Below are positions 54,195 through 63,293 of a stretch of DNA of 64,000 nucleotides, piece after piece (within the stretch, counting starts at the first letter, position 1; every line of letters starts with the position of its first letter). The stretch spans positions 1,736,001-1,800,000 of the forward strand of contig CP033784.1 of the NCBI GenBank assembly GCA_003955985.1, written 5' to 3'. A program made the translations under genes and the position numbers. This DNA comes from Corynebacterium jeikeium (lineage in GTDB: Bacteria; Actinomycetota; Actinomycetes; Mycobacteriales; Mycobacteriaceae). The notes under the pieces are model-generated. The model was not told where the DNA came from. It searched no databases and saw only the letters and a list, made by a program, of their open reading frames with translations.

Positions 54195-54525
54195 CTAGTA
54201 ACGCGTCTGTAAGTACGTCGGTGATTCCGAGGCACCCACAGCCATGAGCGGTGGACAGCCGGTACCGCCGAGGACATCGCGGTGTGACTGAAGAAGCTCA
54301 GGTGTCCGTAGAGGTCAAGCCCCGTGTAGGCGCTTTGTGTTTAGAGCACGTATTTGACGACACCATGGTGAGTTTCGAGTAACACCCGAAGCGTTCGGTC
54401 TTTGGGCAGGGTTGGAGGTTAAGGGGGCTAGTTCATCGACTGCCGGGGCTATTCCCTTTTTGTCCCTTTTCCTCTTCGCCCGTTTTCTTGTCCCACTCCT
54501 AGCTCCCGGGACTACCCTAGGCAGC
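54195..54525. other. Gene-free stretch between ABC pair and tdk
   Basis: No supported gene in about 330 bp. A 32-codon frame at 54284-54382 (GTG start) reads as plausible protein but has no recognised relatives. It may be a remnant of displaced DNA at the right edge of the GC-rich block. Confidence 0.4.
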
Positions 54526-55092
54526 TCACGCCCACTTCCCCGACATCCGGTTGTAACAGCTGGCGCACAGGGAGATGTACTTCGGCGCTTCGAGTGCCTC
54601 AATTTCCACGGTTTCGCCGTCGAGGATAATGCTGCCGTCCGGATTCAACCGTGCAGTAAAGATGGCCTTCTGCCCACAAGTGCAGATTGTCTTAATTTCC
54701 TCAATGGTGTGGGCAACTTCGAGCAATCGCTGGGAGCCTGGAAAGGCATGGGTGCGAAAGTCGGTACGCAGGCCGTAGCAGAGCACCGGGGTACCGCGAA
54801 GGGTAATGCCCAGCAACTGATCGACCTGGTCAGGGGTAAGAAACTGTGCTTCATCGATGATAAGGCAATCGTGGCCGTCGGCAAGCGAGGAGAGGTCATC
54901 GCCGTCGTGGATGAGGTGCGCGCGTTCCGCGATTCCGATGCGGGAGTGCACGTCACCATCAGCCAAAGTATCCACGGCCGGCTTGGCGATCAACGGTCGC
55001 ATGTCGCGCTCGCGGTAGTTGTGGGCGACGCGGAGGACCTCGATGGATTTTCCGCTGTTCATGGTTCCGTAGCGGAAGTACAGTTTTGCCAT
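54526..55092 (-). CDS. tdk: Thymidine kinase
   Basis: A 188-aa type II thymidine kinase of the salvage pathway. The P-loop is GTMNSGKS (residues 9-16), the DEAQFL motif marks Walker B, and the C-terminal lasso/zinc parts are CTCGQKA and CASCYNRMSGKW (Cys pairs for the structural zinc). ATG 55092 is chosen because TACAAT eight bases upstream would be a -10 box for a leaderless mRNA; ATG 55098 adds two residues. It is divergent from the PfkB kinase, 94 bp apart. Confidence 0.92.
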   Translation of the reverse strand: MAKLYFRYGTMNSGKSIEVLRVAHNYRERDMRPLIAKPAVDTLADGDVHSRIGIAERAHLIHDGDDLSSLADGHDCLIIDEAQFLTPDQVDQLLGITLRGTPVLCYGLRTDFRTHAFPGSQRLLEVAHTIEEIKTICTCGQKAIFTARLNPDGSIILDGETVEIEALEAPKYISLCASCYNRMSGKWA

Positions 55093-55186
55093 AGCCATCG
55101 ATTGTAGGGCATCGATTCGCGGGCTCTGACGGCTGTAAACTCGGGCCGCCAACACGGATTTGAATTCCCGACTATCCTATATTTTT

Positions 55187-56191
55187 ATGCAGCCGATTCC
55201 TGACCTGAATGAGAATCCAACAGTTGTTGTATGTGGATCTATCCACCTAGATACCCTGGTACAGGTCGATAGCGTACCCGCAGAAGGTGGCACGCTCATC
55301 GTTGATGACGGCACGAATATGCTGGGCGGCAAGGGCGCCAACCAGGCCGTTGCTATCGCTTATAACGGTGTCCGTGCGATCATGGCCGGAACTGTTGGCG
55401 AGGACCGCGCAGCGGATTTCGTGGTCGAGGAACTCAACGCACACGGCGTAGATGTCCACTCCATTCAGACTTCCTGGGATTTGCCGACCGGCAGCGCTTT
55501 CGTCGCAACGAACCGCAAGGGTCGCCCGGTGATTTTTGTCCAGCGCGGTGCCGATGCGCTAACCGACCCCACCGATTTCGTCGACGAGTTCGCATCAGCG
55601 GATGTCGTGCTCGCGCAAGGCGAGCTACTTCCGGAAGCAACTGAGGCCATCGCGTCCGTCGCATCCATGTACAGCGCGCGTCTGGTACTGAACCTCAATC
55701 CGGTCGTAACCGTTACACCTGCGCTGATTGACCATGCAGATCCGCTGATCGTCAACATGAAGGGCGCCTGGGAAACAATCCGTCGCCTGGACATCGCCGA
55801 GGGCATCCGCGCTACCGACTACCGCGCACAGCTCGAGGCACTTCTGCAGTACTGCCCCAGTGTCGTCATGCTCCGGGGCGACCACGGCTGTCTCTTCGCA
55901 CAGCACTCCGACGGTCTCGACGACGAGCCGACAATCTACGAGCACCCCGCGCTCAAGCTGCCAGAGGAGAAGATTGTCGACGGCACTGGCTCCGGTGATG
56001 CGTTCGTCGGCACGCTCACCGCGGAACTGGCTAAGGGCACCTCGCTTTACGACGCCGTCCCCCTGGCCACCGCAGCAGGCGCAGCAGCTGTACAGGCGGT
56101 CGGCGCATGCTCCGCTTTTGCACGTCGCGAAAAACTGCTGGAGATGGTCGAGGCGGAGGATTTTCCCTCTGTGAAAGAGTACGCGGGCTAA
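55187..56191 (+). CDS. PfkB-family carbohydrate kinase (ribokinase-like)
   Basis: A 334-aa sugar or nucleoside kinase. The N-terminal PfkB segment GGKGANQAVA (49-58) and the C-terminal signature DGTGSGDAFVGTL with the catalytic Asp are both intact. Overall it resembles ribokinase most, but substrate cannot be assigned. TATCCT (55173-55178) eight bases before ATG 55187 suggests a leaderless start; the longer frame from 55160 is unlikely. No transporter or regulator is adjacent on its strand. Confidence 0.88.
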   Translation: MQPIPDLNENPTVVVCGSIHLDTLVQVDSVPAEGGTLIVDDGTNMLGGKGANQAVAIAYNGVRAIMAGTVGEDRAADFVVEELNAHGVDVHSIQTSWDLPTGSAFVATNRKGRPVIFVQRGADALTDPTDFVDEFASADVVLAQGELLPEATEAIASVASMYSARLVLNLNPVVTVTPALIDHADPLIVNMKGAWETIRRLDIAEGIRATDYRAQLEALLQYCPSVVMLRGDHGCLFAQHSDGLDDEPTIYEHPALKLPEEKIVDGTGSGDAFVGTLTAELAKGTSLYDAVPLATAAGAAAVQAVGACSAFARREKLLEMVEAEDFPSVKEYAG

Positions 56192-56269
56192 GAATTGTCA
56201 ACAGCCTGGTGTGCGAGCTGGCACCGATTAAGTCAGTGCCAGCCGGGCCAGTGGGGCCAGCGGGAGAAC

Positions 56270-56902
56270 CTACCCAGCATTGTCTGGCAGAACGGGCTCA
56301 AGCGCCAGCATCACCAAGTACCAACTCAACGCGTACCCGATGAGGAAGACATAGGTAGCAATCGCGTAGATTTTCGCCGGGAAAAAGAATATGGCCGCGG
56401 GCACGATGAGAAGCGCCAAAACTGCGAGCGCAGTCCGCGGCAGGTTTTTGACGGTCATGCTGGTGGCCGTTGCCAGGGTTCGGCGTAGCGACGACTGACC
56501 GTCGGAAAGCGAGCACAGCGAGTAGACCCACGCGGTAATTCCCAGCAGGATTAGCGCCCCGGAGGTAACTCCTGCGGCGAAGATCAGGCCGACAGTGCCG
56601 AGGTCCGCGCGGGAGATAACGTAAAACTCATAGCCAATGCCACTGGCGAGAACCAAGGTGAATAGCCACCACACGGTTGGTGTGCGCCAATTGTCCAACA
56701 GTGCGCGCAAGAAGCGCCGTACGGGCCTTGAGCCTTCGTCACGGACCATGTCGCGAGCGACCACTACCCCAGCGCGAGTTGCGGCGCCTGCAGTGACTAT
56801 CGGGATGGATGCGACGATCATCAGCAGGTTGATGATTACAAGGTCTGCTAACAGCGACCAGGCTGCGTAGAACTTTGTATCGGTGCTGAAAAATCTATCC
56901 AC
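56270..56902 (-). CDS. musI: DUF624 (YesL-like) membrane protein, MusI-like
   Basis: A 210-aa membrane protein with five to six predicted helices and the DUF624 pattern (FFSTDTKFYAAWSLLADLVIIN, then a GAATRAG loop). In C. glutamicum a protein of this type, MusI, is required for maltose uptake by the MusEFGK2 transporter; the same gene order here supports that role. GTG 56902, with AGGA nine bases upstream, is chosen. The TTG at 56947 would place the start inside the terminator hairpin at 56941, so it is unlikely. Confidence 0.78.
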   Translation of the reverse strand: MDRFFSTDTKFYAAWSLLADLVIINLLMIVASIPIVTAGAATRAGVVVARDMVRDEGSRPVRRFLRALLDNWRTPTVWWLFTLVLASGIGYEFYVISRADLGTVGLIFAAGVTSGALILLGITAWVYSLCSLSDGQSSLRRTLATATSMTVKNLPRTALAVLALLIVPAAIFFFPAKIYAIATYVFLIGYALSWYLVMLALEPVLPDNAG

Positions 56903-56940
56903 GGGTTCATATCCTAATAAAGGCTGATTAACAGACGAAA

Positions 56941-56963
56941 GCCTCAACCTACGCGGTTGAGGC
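56941..56963. terminator. Perfect hairpin between musG and musI
   Basis: GCCTCAACC (56941-56949) pairs perfectly with GGTTGAGGC (56955-56963) around five bases, with T-rich sequence on both sides. It would end or reduce the minus-strand transcript coming from the permease genes. Confidence 0.75.
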
Positions 56964-57017
56964 TTTCGCTTTCGTAAAACGCGGTGCTTGGCGTCCTATG
57001 CGCTAACGCTTAGGCAG

Positions 57018-57932
57018 CTATCCCTTAACGGCACCCGCAGCAACACCCTCGATAATGTGCTTCTGGGTGGCGACGTAGAAAATCACAATCGGAATGATTG
57101 CGAGCACCAGCATTGCCATCATCGCGCCAAGGTCACGGTTACCGTTGGAGCCAACGAAGCTCTGCACGACAACCGGGATGGTCTTGTACTTAGTAGACAG
57201 GCCAATGACCAGGTACGGCAGCAGGTAGTCGTTCCATACCCACATAGCGTTCAGAATGGCGACAGTCACTGCAGTCGGCTTGAGCATGGGCAAAACGATG
57301 CGGAAGTAGTTCTGCATCGGAGATGCGCCATCAATCATCGCGGCTTCCTCGATGTCAATCGGGATGGACTTGATGAAGCCGGCAAACATGAAGACCGACA
57401 AGCCGGAGCCAAAGCCCAAGTAGAGAACCACGATGCCGATTGGGTTGTTCAAATGCAGCATGTCGGCGATCTTGACGGTCGGGAACATCACCATCTGGAA
57501 CGGGATGACCATCGAGAACACAAACAGGTAATACAGCAGCGAGGTCCACCACGTCTTCACTCGCGTGATGTAGTAAGCCGTCATCGCAGAGAAGAACACA
57601 ATCGCAATAACCGAGAGGATCGTGATGACAAAGGACCACACGATCGCCCAGCCGAAGCCCTCCTTCATCAGGCCGACGGCGTAGTTTTCGAACCCGACCC
57701 ACATGTCACCTAGTGGCAGCTGGAAGGGGTTATCTGAAATTGCGAACTTGGACTTGAACGAGTTGAAGATAATGAACGCGATTGGCCCCAAGAACACGAC
57801 GGTCAAAAACACCAGAATCGCGTAGATGATGACCTTAGATACACCTCCCACCTTGGCCTCGTCCTGCTTAGCGGGCTTGGCCTTGGGGAGCTTGGTGGCC
57901 GTTTCAGTGGTCATTGCAGCGTCGACAGACAT
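57018..57932 (-). CDS. musG: Carbohydrate ABC permease, MalG type
   Basis: A 304-aa permease with six TM helices. The EAA loop that contacts the ATPase is EEAAMIDGASPMQNYFRIVLP. It forms the translocation channel with the MusF-like partner. The start ATG directly abuts the musF stop (TAAATG), with GGAGG just upstream, so translation is coupled. The long Lys/Ala-rich cytoplasmic N-terminus is typical of MalG proteins. Substrate assignment to maltose rests on synteny with musEFGK2I. Confidence 0.86.
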   Translation of the reverse strand: MSVDAAMTTETATKLPKAKPAKQDEAKVGGVSKVIIYAILVFLTVVFLGPIAFIIFNSFKSKFAISDNPFQLPLGDMWVGFENYAVGLMKEGFGWAIVWSFVITILSVIAIVFFSAMTAYYITRVKTWWTSLLYYLFVFSMVIPFQMVMFPTVKIADMLHLNNPIGIVVLYLGFGSGLSVFMFAGFIKSIPIDIEEAAMIDGASPMQNYFRIVLPMLKPTAVTVAILNAMWVWNDYLLPYLVIGLSTKYKTIPVVVQSFVGSNGNRDLGAMMAMLVLAIIPIVIFYVATQKHIIEGVAAGAVKG

Positions 57933-58778
57933 TTATGCCTCCACTTCCTTGCTGCGAGTAGCACGCAGCTGCAGCATCGCGATCGCTACGACCACGACGA
58001 CGAATATTACTGCCTTGGCTTGACCAACGCCCTCCACACCAATTCGGTTGAACATGGTGTTGACGATGTTCAGAGCAACCATTTCTGTCTCTGAACCCGG
58101 CGCACCATTGGTCAGGGCCAAGTTTTGATCGAAGAGTTTGAAAGTGTTCGACAGAGTCAAGAAGAGGCAAATGGTAATCGATGGCATGACCATCGGGATA
58201 GTAACGTGCCGCAGAATCTCCCAGCGTCCGGCGCCATCAATCTCCGCAGCTTCGATGAGCTCCGGTGGGACATTCTGCAGACCGGCAATATAGATAATCA
58301 TCATGTAACCGACCAGCTGCCAGTTGATGAGGATGATCAGACCGGCGTAACCGAACTTCCAGTCGGACACAATCGTCGTACCGTACGATGCCAGCACGGC
58401 GTTAATCATCGACTGCCAGGTATAACCGAGCACGATGCCACCGATAAGGTTCGGCATGAAGAAGACTGTGCGGAAGAAGTTCGTGCCCTTCAGCTTGCGC
58501 GTCAGAATCCATGCGATCCAGAACGCGAACAAGTTCACAGTAATGATGGAAACAACAACCACCATGAGAGTGAATCCGAAGGAGGCGACGAAGCCCTCGC
58601 GCTCACTAAAGGCCTTCTGGTAGTTCTCGATACCAACCCACTGCGCATTAGTGATGGTTGTGAAGTCAGTAAATGATAGGAAGAAACCGATAACGAACGG
58701 CACCAGGAACGCGATTGCAAAGGCAATCAGCGTGGGTAGCACGAAAACTGGGAAATACTTTTTCAATGTTGCTTGCAT
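57933..58778 (-). CDS. musF: Carbohydrate ABC permease, MalF type
   Basis: A 281-aa, six-TM permease. The EAA loop reads LIEAAEIDGAGRWEILRHVTIP. It lacks the long periplasmic insertion of E. coli MalF, as in other Gram-positive systems. It is separated from musE by 180 bp containing a large hairpin, so it may be expressed less than the binding protein. Confidence 0.87.
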   Translation of the reverse strand: MQATLKKYFPVFVLPTLIAFAIAFLVPFVIGFFLSFTDFTTITNAQWVGIENYQKAFSEREGFVASFGFTLMVVVVSIITVNLFAFWIAWILTRKLKGTNFFRTVFFMPNLIGGIVLGYTWQSMINAVLASYGTTIVSDWKFGYAGLIILINWQLVGYMMIIYIAGLQNVPPELIEAAEIDGAGRWEILRHVTIPMVMPSITICLFLTLSNTFKLFDQNLALTNGAPGSETEMVALNIVNTMFNRIGVEGVGQAKAVIFVVVVVAIAMLQLRATRSKEVEA

Positions 58779-58803
58779 CTACAACACCGCTCCTAAAGCT
58801 AAA

Positions 58804-58860
58804 GGCGGAGCCCGGTGCCTCGAGACCGGTTTAACAGGTCACCGAGCCCCGAGCTCCGCC
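58804..58860 (-). promoter_or_regulatory. Large hairpin between musE and musF
   Basis: GGCGGAGC (58804-58811) pairs with GCTCCGCC (58853-58860), with an inner CGGTG/CACCG helix. There is no long T tail. Such structures commonly protect the binding-protein mRNA and lower permease expression. Confidence 0.7.
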
Positions 58861-58957
58861 TTGCCATTGGATGAACTCATTCCGTCGGTTGTTCATGCGC
58901 GAGAAGCTTTCGCTTCACACTCACCGATGGAATGGATCACCATTGATTTGCTGGTAT

Positions 58958-60283
58958 TTAATTGTTCGGAGATTCCGCATTCCAGCTGTCGGCGAAAGTC
59001 TCGACAACCTTGTCCCACGGCATCTTTCCGGAAGCGTACTGCGCCAGCGCTGCGCCAAAATCATCCTTGAACTGCTGCGACGGGAAGTACTGGAAGTCCC
59101 ACGGGATGGTGGTCAGGTCCTCGTTCTCAATTGCTGCGGCCACTTCCTTGGCCAGCGGGTCATTCGGAGTGTCGGCTTCAGTGAAGTTCTGGAACGGAGC
59201 GATGAATCCGAGATCCTCGACGACGTACTTCTTGCCCTCATCGGTGTTGAACAGCCAATTGACGAAGTCCTTCGTTGCCTTTTGGGAAGCCTCCGAAGCC
59301 TTGGAGTTGACCGTCAGGTAGTTCTCAGTACCAACCGAGATGCCGGTCTTATCCTCGTCCTTCAGGCCCATGTACATAGGCATGAACTTAATCTTGTCCT
59401 GCTTGACCACGTTGCCGGAGACATCGTTGATCTGGGACCATGCCCAGTTGCCATTCTGAACCATAGCGGCCTTGCCCTGGGCGAATTCCGCCATCGAGTC
59501 GGACACAGCCTTCGACGGGGCCAGAGTCTTTTCGACAGTGGAGTTATTCAGGTACAGATCAAAGAGGTTCTTGAACTCCTTGTTGTACTTGAACTTCACA
59601 TCAGCGGTTTCCTTGGTGCCAAGGTCCTCGAATTCATAATGAACCGGTCCGTTGGCCAAGTGTGTCTGCCAGCGCCAATCCTCACCGGATGCAAGCGAGG
59701 TGGAAGCGAAGGTGCCGGAAATCCCCAGCTTGTCCTTCTTGGCCTGCATGTCCTCAGCAACTTCCTTCAGCTTTCCGAAGGCCTTAATCTCGTCGATGCT
59801 CTTGGCCTTGGCATCGGGCAGCGCGAAGTACTTGTCCATGATCTCTTCGTTATAGATCAGGCCAAACCCCTCGACTGCAAACGGGACGCCGTATACCTTG
59901 CCGTCCTCGCCCTTCAGCGGCTCGATGCCCTCGTTGAGGTTTTGTGCGATCTCAGTGTCAGACATGTCTGCCATGTATTCCTGCCAAGTACGCAGGCCCG
60001 CCGGACCATTGACTTGGAACAGTGTTGGCGCGTCCTTTTTACCAATCTCGGCCTTCAGAGTTTGCTCATAGGAATTCGAAGCAGCAGTAACGACCTTGAC
60101 CTGGACACCAGTCTTGTCAGTGTATGCCTTCGCAATCTTCTGATATGCGGCATCCTGCTCCGGCTTGAAGTTAAGGAAGTAGACACCACCATCTGCAACC
60201 GCATCATCACTCGAGCACGCAACCAAACCAGCGGTTGCCATCAGGCCTGCTGCACACAGAGCTGAAAGGCGCTTGAAGTTCTT
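58958..60283 (-). CDS. musE: Sugar ABC solute-binding lipoprotein, MusE-like
   Basis: A 441-aa extracellular solute-binding protein (family 1, MalE-like). The signal peptide ends in a lipobox LVAC, so it is anchored to the membrane outside. Conserved binding-protein features include FLNFKPEQDAAYQKIAKAY, a VPFAVEGFGLIYN segment and FAQGKAAMVQNGNWAW. GTG 60283 follows GGGAGAA at good distance and gives a regular signal peptide; the longer frame to 60316 does not. It heads the musEFG(I) order known in C. glutamicum as a maltose importer. Confidence 0.88.
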   Translation of the reverse strand, partial: KNFKRLSALCAAGLMATAGLVACSSDDAVADGGVYFLNFKPEQDAAYQKIAKAYTDKTGVQVKVVTAASNSYEQTLKAEIGKKDAPTLFQVNGPAGLRTWQEYMADMSDTEIAQNLNEGIEPLKGEDGKVYGVPFAVEGFGLIYNEEIMDKYFALPDAKAKSIDEIKAFGKLKEVAEDMQAKKDKLGISGTFASTSLASGEDWRWQTHLANGPVHYEFEDLGTKETADVKFKYNKEFKNLFDLYLNNSTVEKTLAPSKAVSDSMAEFAQGKAAMVQNGNWAWSQINDVSGNVVKQDKIKFMPMYMGLKDEDKTGISVGTENYLTVNSKASEASQKATKDFVNWLFNTDEGKKYVVEDLGFIAPFQNFTEADTPNDPLAKEVAAAIENEDLTTIPWDFQYFPSQQFKDDFGAALAQYASGKMPWDKVVETFADSWNAESPNN

Positions 60284-60766
60284 CACTATATTTTCTCCCT
60301 TGAGAAGAAAGGCCACTTCAATGGCATCCTCCGAGCAATTCGGACGAATATTTGCCAGCAGCCGTGGCCTAATTGGATTATCCCGCCCTGCGGCTAGAAG
60401 TAGCCTTTCATGCGAACTTCGACGCCACCCACGCGGGTATTCGGTCTCACCAAAATCTTACTTGACCAAAACCAATTTAGGTTGGCCTTCAGCCAGCTGT
60501 GAACAAATGCAAAGGAGAAAAATAGCAAAAGCTCTCGAAAGCACACCTAGAATTTGAGCTGTTTTCGAGCTGTTTTCGCTGAACAGAGCCGCCTACCGGC
60601 ACCAAAGTAAGCACCTGGCCGCGACAATCACACGCAGACCCGACAACCACCCGACCACCAAAAGCACCCCTGTTTGGCGTGAATGTATATTTTTATAATA
60701 TCCTGGCGAGTCGTTTACTTGTCACTTTTGAAATAATCGTACGCTCGACAGTCTGCTTCTAGAGAG
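60284..60766. other. Intergenic region upstream of musE
   Basis: No gene is supported in about 480 bp. It contains an 11-bp tandem repeat, GAGCTGTTTTC at 60556-60566 and 60567-60577, and an AT-rich stretch around 60688-60740. These are candidate regulatory sites for the sugar operon. No exact GlxR dyad was found. Confidence 0.45.
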
Positions 60767-61990
60767 CTACTCGACCTCATCGCTCGCGGGAAGACATACG
60801 GACTCGTCGCGATGCCCGGGCAACACTCGATCCACGTAGCTCTGCACCGCTTCTTGAAGCGGCACATCCGCACGGCGTTTTTCTGCCATGTACCAGCGAT
60901 GCTCCAAGACCTCGTGGAAAACCTGCGCATCCTGCAGCCTTCCACGCAGCCCCTCGGGCACAGCCAGAATTGTGGCCTCGAAAACTTCACGCAGCCATCG
61001 GTGCGCAACCTGCTCTAGCGGAACCCCTTCAAGACCTTCCGCCAACCGAAAGGTCTGCATACTATTGAGCATCCGCCTCGCTTGCCGTTCTTGAACATCC
61101 AACCCCGTCAGTCGCATTAACTGCCGATGGTGATGCCCTGCGTCAACCACTCGTGGTCGGAACACAACACGGCCACCATCACTGGTGACTTTCAGCTCGC
61201 CAACATCGAAACCGAGGTCGTTGAGCCTGCGAATCCGCTCATCGACAAGCCAAGGCTCCTCAACACCAATAGATTCTTCCCCCGTCAGCTCTTGCCACAA
61301 GTCCTCATAACGCTCAATAATGCGCCTACCCACCGCAATTACGTCCAACTCAGGATCGAGGAATCCGCCGGCCTGCAGATCCATGAGCTCTCCGATGATG
61401 TTGGTATGGGCAACGTCAACGTCGTAAAGCCTGCGGGAATCTGAGAGTGTGCCTTGCAAATCTCCCGTTTCCGCGTCGACAAGGTAGGCGGAGAAAGCGT
61501 CTGCGTCACGACGAAACAATGTGTTCGACAGTGACACGTCGCCCCAGTAAAAACCAAGGAGATGTAACCGAACTAGCAGGACTACCAGCGAGTCAATCAG
61601 GCGGACCACAGTTTCGCGGGTGACCTGTTGAGAAAAAACTGCACGATACGGCAGCGAATACTCGAGATGTTCTGTGACGAGTGCGGCAGTTAACGGTTCG
61701 CCATCTGGATCCTTCCGGCCGGTGATTACCGCGAGCGGGCGAACCGATGGAGCACCGAGCCTGACCAGGTCACGCAGCATTCGATACTCATGATGAGCAG
61801 TGAACTCACCAATTTCTTTCACTGCAATGACGCGGTCATCTAAGTTGACGAATCGAACAATGTGTCGCGAAATTCCCTGAGGCAAGGCGGCTAACAAATC
61901 ATCTGGCCACTGTTCCAGAGGTATATGCCAAGGAAGGCGCAAAAGCTTTGAAGCCACCGTTGTCGCGGCTATTTTCATAGTTTCCGACAC
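60767..61990 (-). CDS. DUF4032 protein with lipopolysaccharide-kinase-like core
   Basis: A 407-aa cytosolic protein of the DUF4032 family. The N-terminal half has kinase-like traits: VIAVKEIGE (possible Lys), HEYRMLRDL, LVRLHLLGFYWGDVSLSNTLF (like the HxDxxxxN loop of Rio/WaaP kinases, with WGD in place of HGD) and YLVDAETGDL (a DxD/DFG-like site). The C-terminal half is DUF4032-specific. Its position between musE and the ATPase gene is unusual for a transport operon and suggests a regulatory or modifying role in sugar uptake; this is inference. Confidence 0.8.
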   Translation of the reverse strand: MSETMKIAATTVASKLLRLPWHIPLEQWPDDLLAALPQGISRHIVRFVNLDDRVIAVKEIGEFTAHHEYRMLRDLVRLGAPSVRPLAVITGRKDPDGEPLTAALVTEHLEYSLPYRAVFSQQVTRETVVRLIDSLVVLLVRLHLLGFYWGDVSLSNTLFRRDADAFSAYLVDAETGDLQGTLSDSRRLYDVDVAHTNIIGELMDLQAGGFLDPELDVIAVGRRIIERYEDLWQELTGEESIGVEEPWLVDERIRRLNDLGFDVGELKVTSDGGRVVFRPRVVDAGHHHRQLMRLTGLDVQERQARRMLNSMQTFRLAEGLEGVPLEQVAHRWLREVFEATILAVPEGLRGRLQDAQVFHEVLEHRWYMAEKRRADVPLQEAVQSYVDRVLPGHRDESVCLPASDEVE

Positions 61991-62059
61991 GGTGGCTCCT
62001 AAAACTGTCTTACTGTCCCACTGCCCTACCAGCTACTCATTTCATCTAAACGAAAGATT

Positions 62060-63196
62060 TTAGGCCGGAAGGCGCATACCAGTCGACTTCGAGAACAGGT
62101 GCAGCATGCCCGGACGAATCTTGCCGTAAACTACCGAGCCCAACTTCGGCGCGGTGCGCGGGGCGGTACGAATAACCACCTGACCGTGTTCCTCTTCGTC
62201 CGGGTTAGAGGAAGATCCGGAGCTCAGTGCTCCGCCACCGACGAGGTCTCCATACATGAATGCATCGGAGCCCAACTCCTCGACCAAGTTAACCTGCACC
62301 GGAATGACGTCATCGCCCGGACCCTCGACCAGGTCGAATGCCTCCGGACGGAAGCCCACGATAATCTGGTTCTGATCCTCCGGCGTGATTGCAGCAAGTG
62401 TGGCTTCCGGCAGCTTAATCTTGGCCTCGCCCAACGTGGCGTAACCATTAGAGACGTTGAACGTGCCCAGGTTCATCGCAGGCGAACCAATGAAGCCCGC
62501 GACGAATTCGTTTGCCGGGGTTTCGTAGAGTTCCCGCGGGGTACCGACCTGCTGCAGAACACCGAAGTTAATGACCGCGATGCGGTCGCCCATGGTCAGC
62601 GCCTCAGTCTGGTCGTGGGTGACATACATGGTGGTCACACCCATCCGACGCTGCATGGCCGCAATCTGAGTACGGGTTTGAACACGCAGCTTCGCGTCCA
62701 GGTTCGACAACGGCTCGTCCATCAGGAACACCTGCGGCTTGCGCACAATCGCACGCCCCATTGCCACACGCTGACGCTGACCACCGGATAGAGCCTTAGG
62801 CTTACGATCCAGGAACTGAGTTAGATCCAGGGTCTTCGCAGCTTCTTCGACACGACGGTCAATCTCGTCCTTGTCCACACCAGCAATCTTGAGCGCGAAG
62901 CCCATGTTCTCGCGCACCGTCATATGCGGGTACAGGGCGTAGTTCTGGAAGACCATCGCAATATCGCGATCCTTGGGCGAGACATTGGTCACATCACGAT
63001 CTCCAATGAAAATCTTGCCCTCATTGACCTCTTCCAGACCGGCAAGCATGCGCAGTGTTGTGGACTTACCACAACCGGAGGGGCCCACCAGAACCAGGAA
63101 CTCGCCATCGGCAATTTCCAAGTTGAACTTGTCCACAGAAGGCTTCGTCGCACCAGGGTAAATGCGAGTGGCATCAGCAAAAGTCACAGTAGCCAT
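62060..63196 (-). CDS. musK: Sugar ABC transporter ATPase (MsiK/MusK-like)
   Basis: A 378-aa ATPase that energises sugar importers. Walker A is GPSGCGKSTT (38-47), the signature LSGGQRQRV, Walker B VFLMDEPLSNLD, and the switch His in VTHDQTEA. The C-terminal TOBE/OB region (about 240-378) is the MalK-type regulatory domain. MsiK-type ATPases can serve several importers; here it lies in the same direction as musE, with one gene between. ATG 63196. Confidence 0.9.
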   Translation of the reverse strand: MATVTFADATRIYPGATKPSVDKFNLEIADGEFLVLVGPSGCGKSTTLRMLAGLEEVNEGKIFIGDRDVTNVSPKDRDIAMVFQNYALYPHMTVRENMGFALKIAGVDKDEIDRRVEEAAKTLDLTQFLDRKPKALSGGQRQRVAMGRAIVRKPQVFLMDEPLSNLDAKLRVQTRTQIAAMQRRMGVTTMYVTHDQTEALTMGDRIAVINFGVLQQVGTPRELYETPANEFVAGFIGSPAMNLGTFNVSNGYATLGEAKIKLPEATLAAITPEDQNQIIVGFRPEAFDLVEGPGDDVIPVQVNLVEELGSDAFMYGDLVGGGALSSGSSSNPDEEEHGQVVIRTAPRTAPKLGSVVYGKIRPGMLHLFSKSTGMRLPA

Positions 63197-63293
63197 GTGA
63201 ATACAAACCTTTCATCAGCAGGTACGTGCCGAACGATCCGAGTGAAAGTAATCGCAGGAACAGCTCCTACGTAGCTGCCTCACAAGCTTACTC

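Noticed and set aside
50271..54525. Direct repeats of the CAU tRNA 3' end marking an integrated island
   Set aside because: No exact copy of the tRNA 3' end was found near 54200-54525, and no integrase gene is present.
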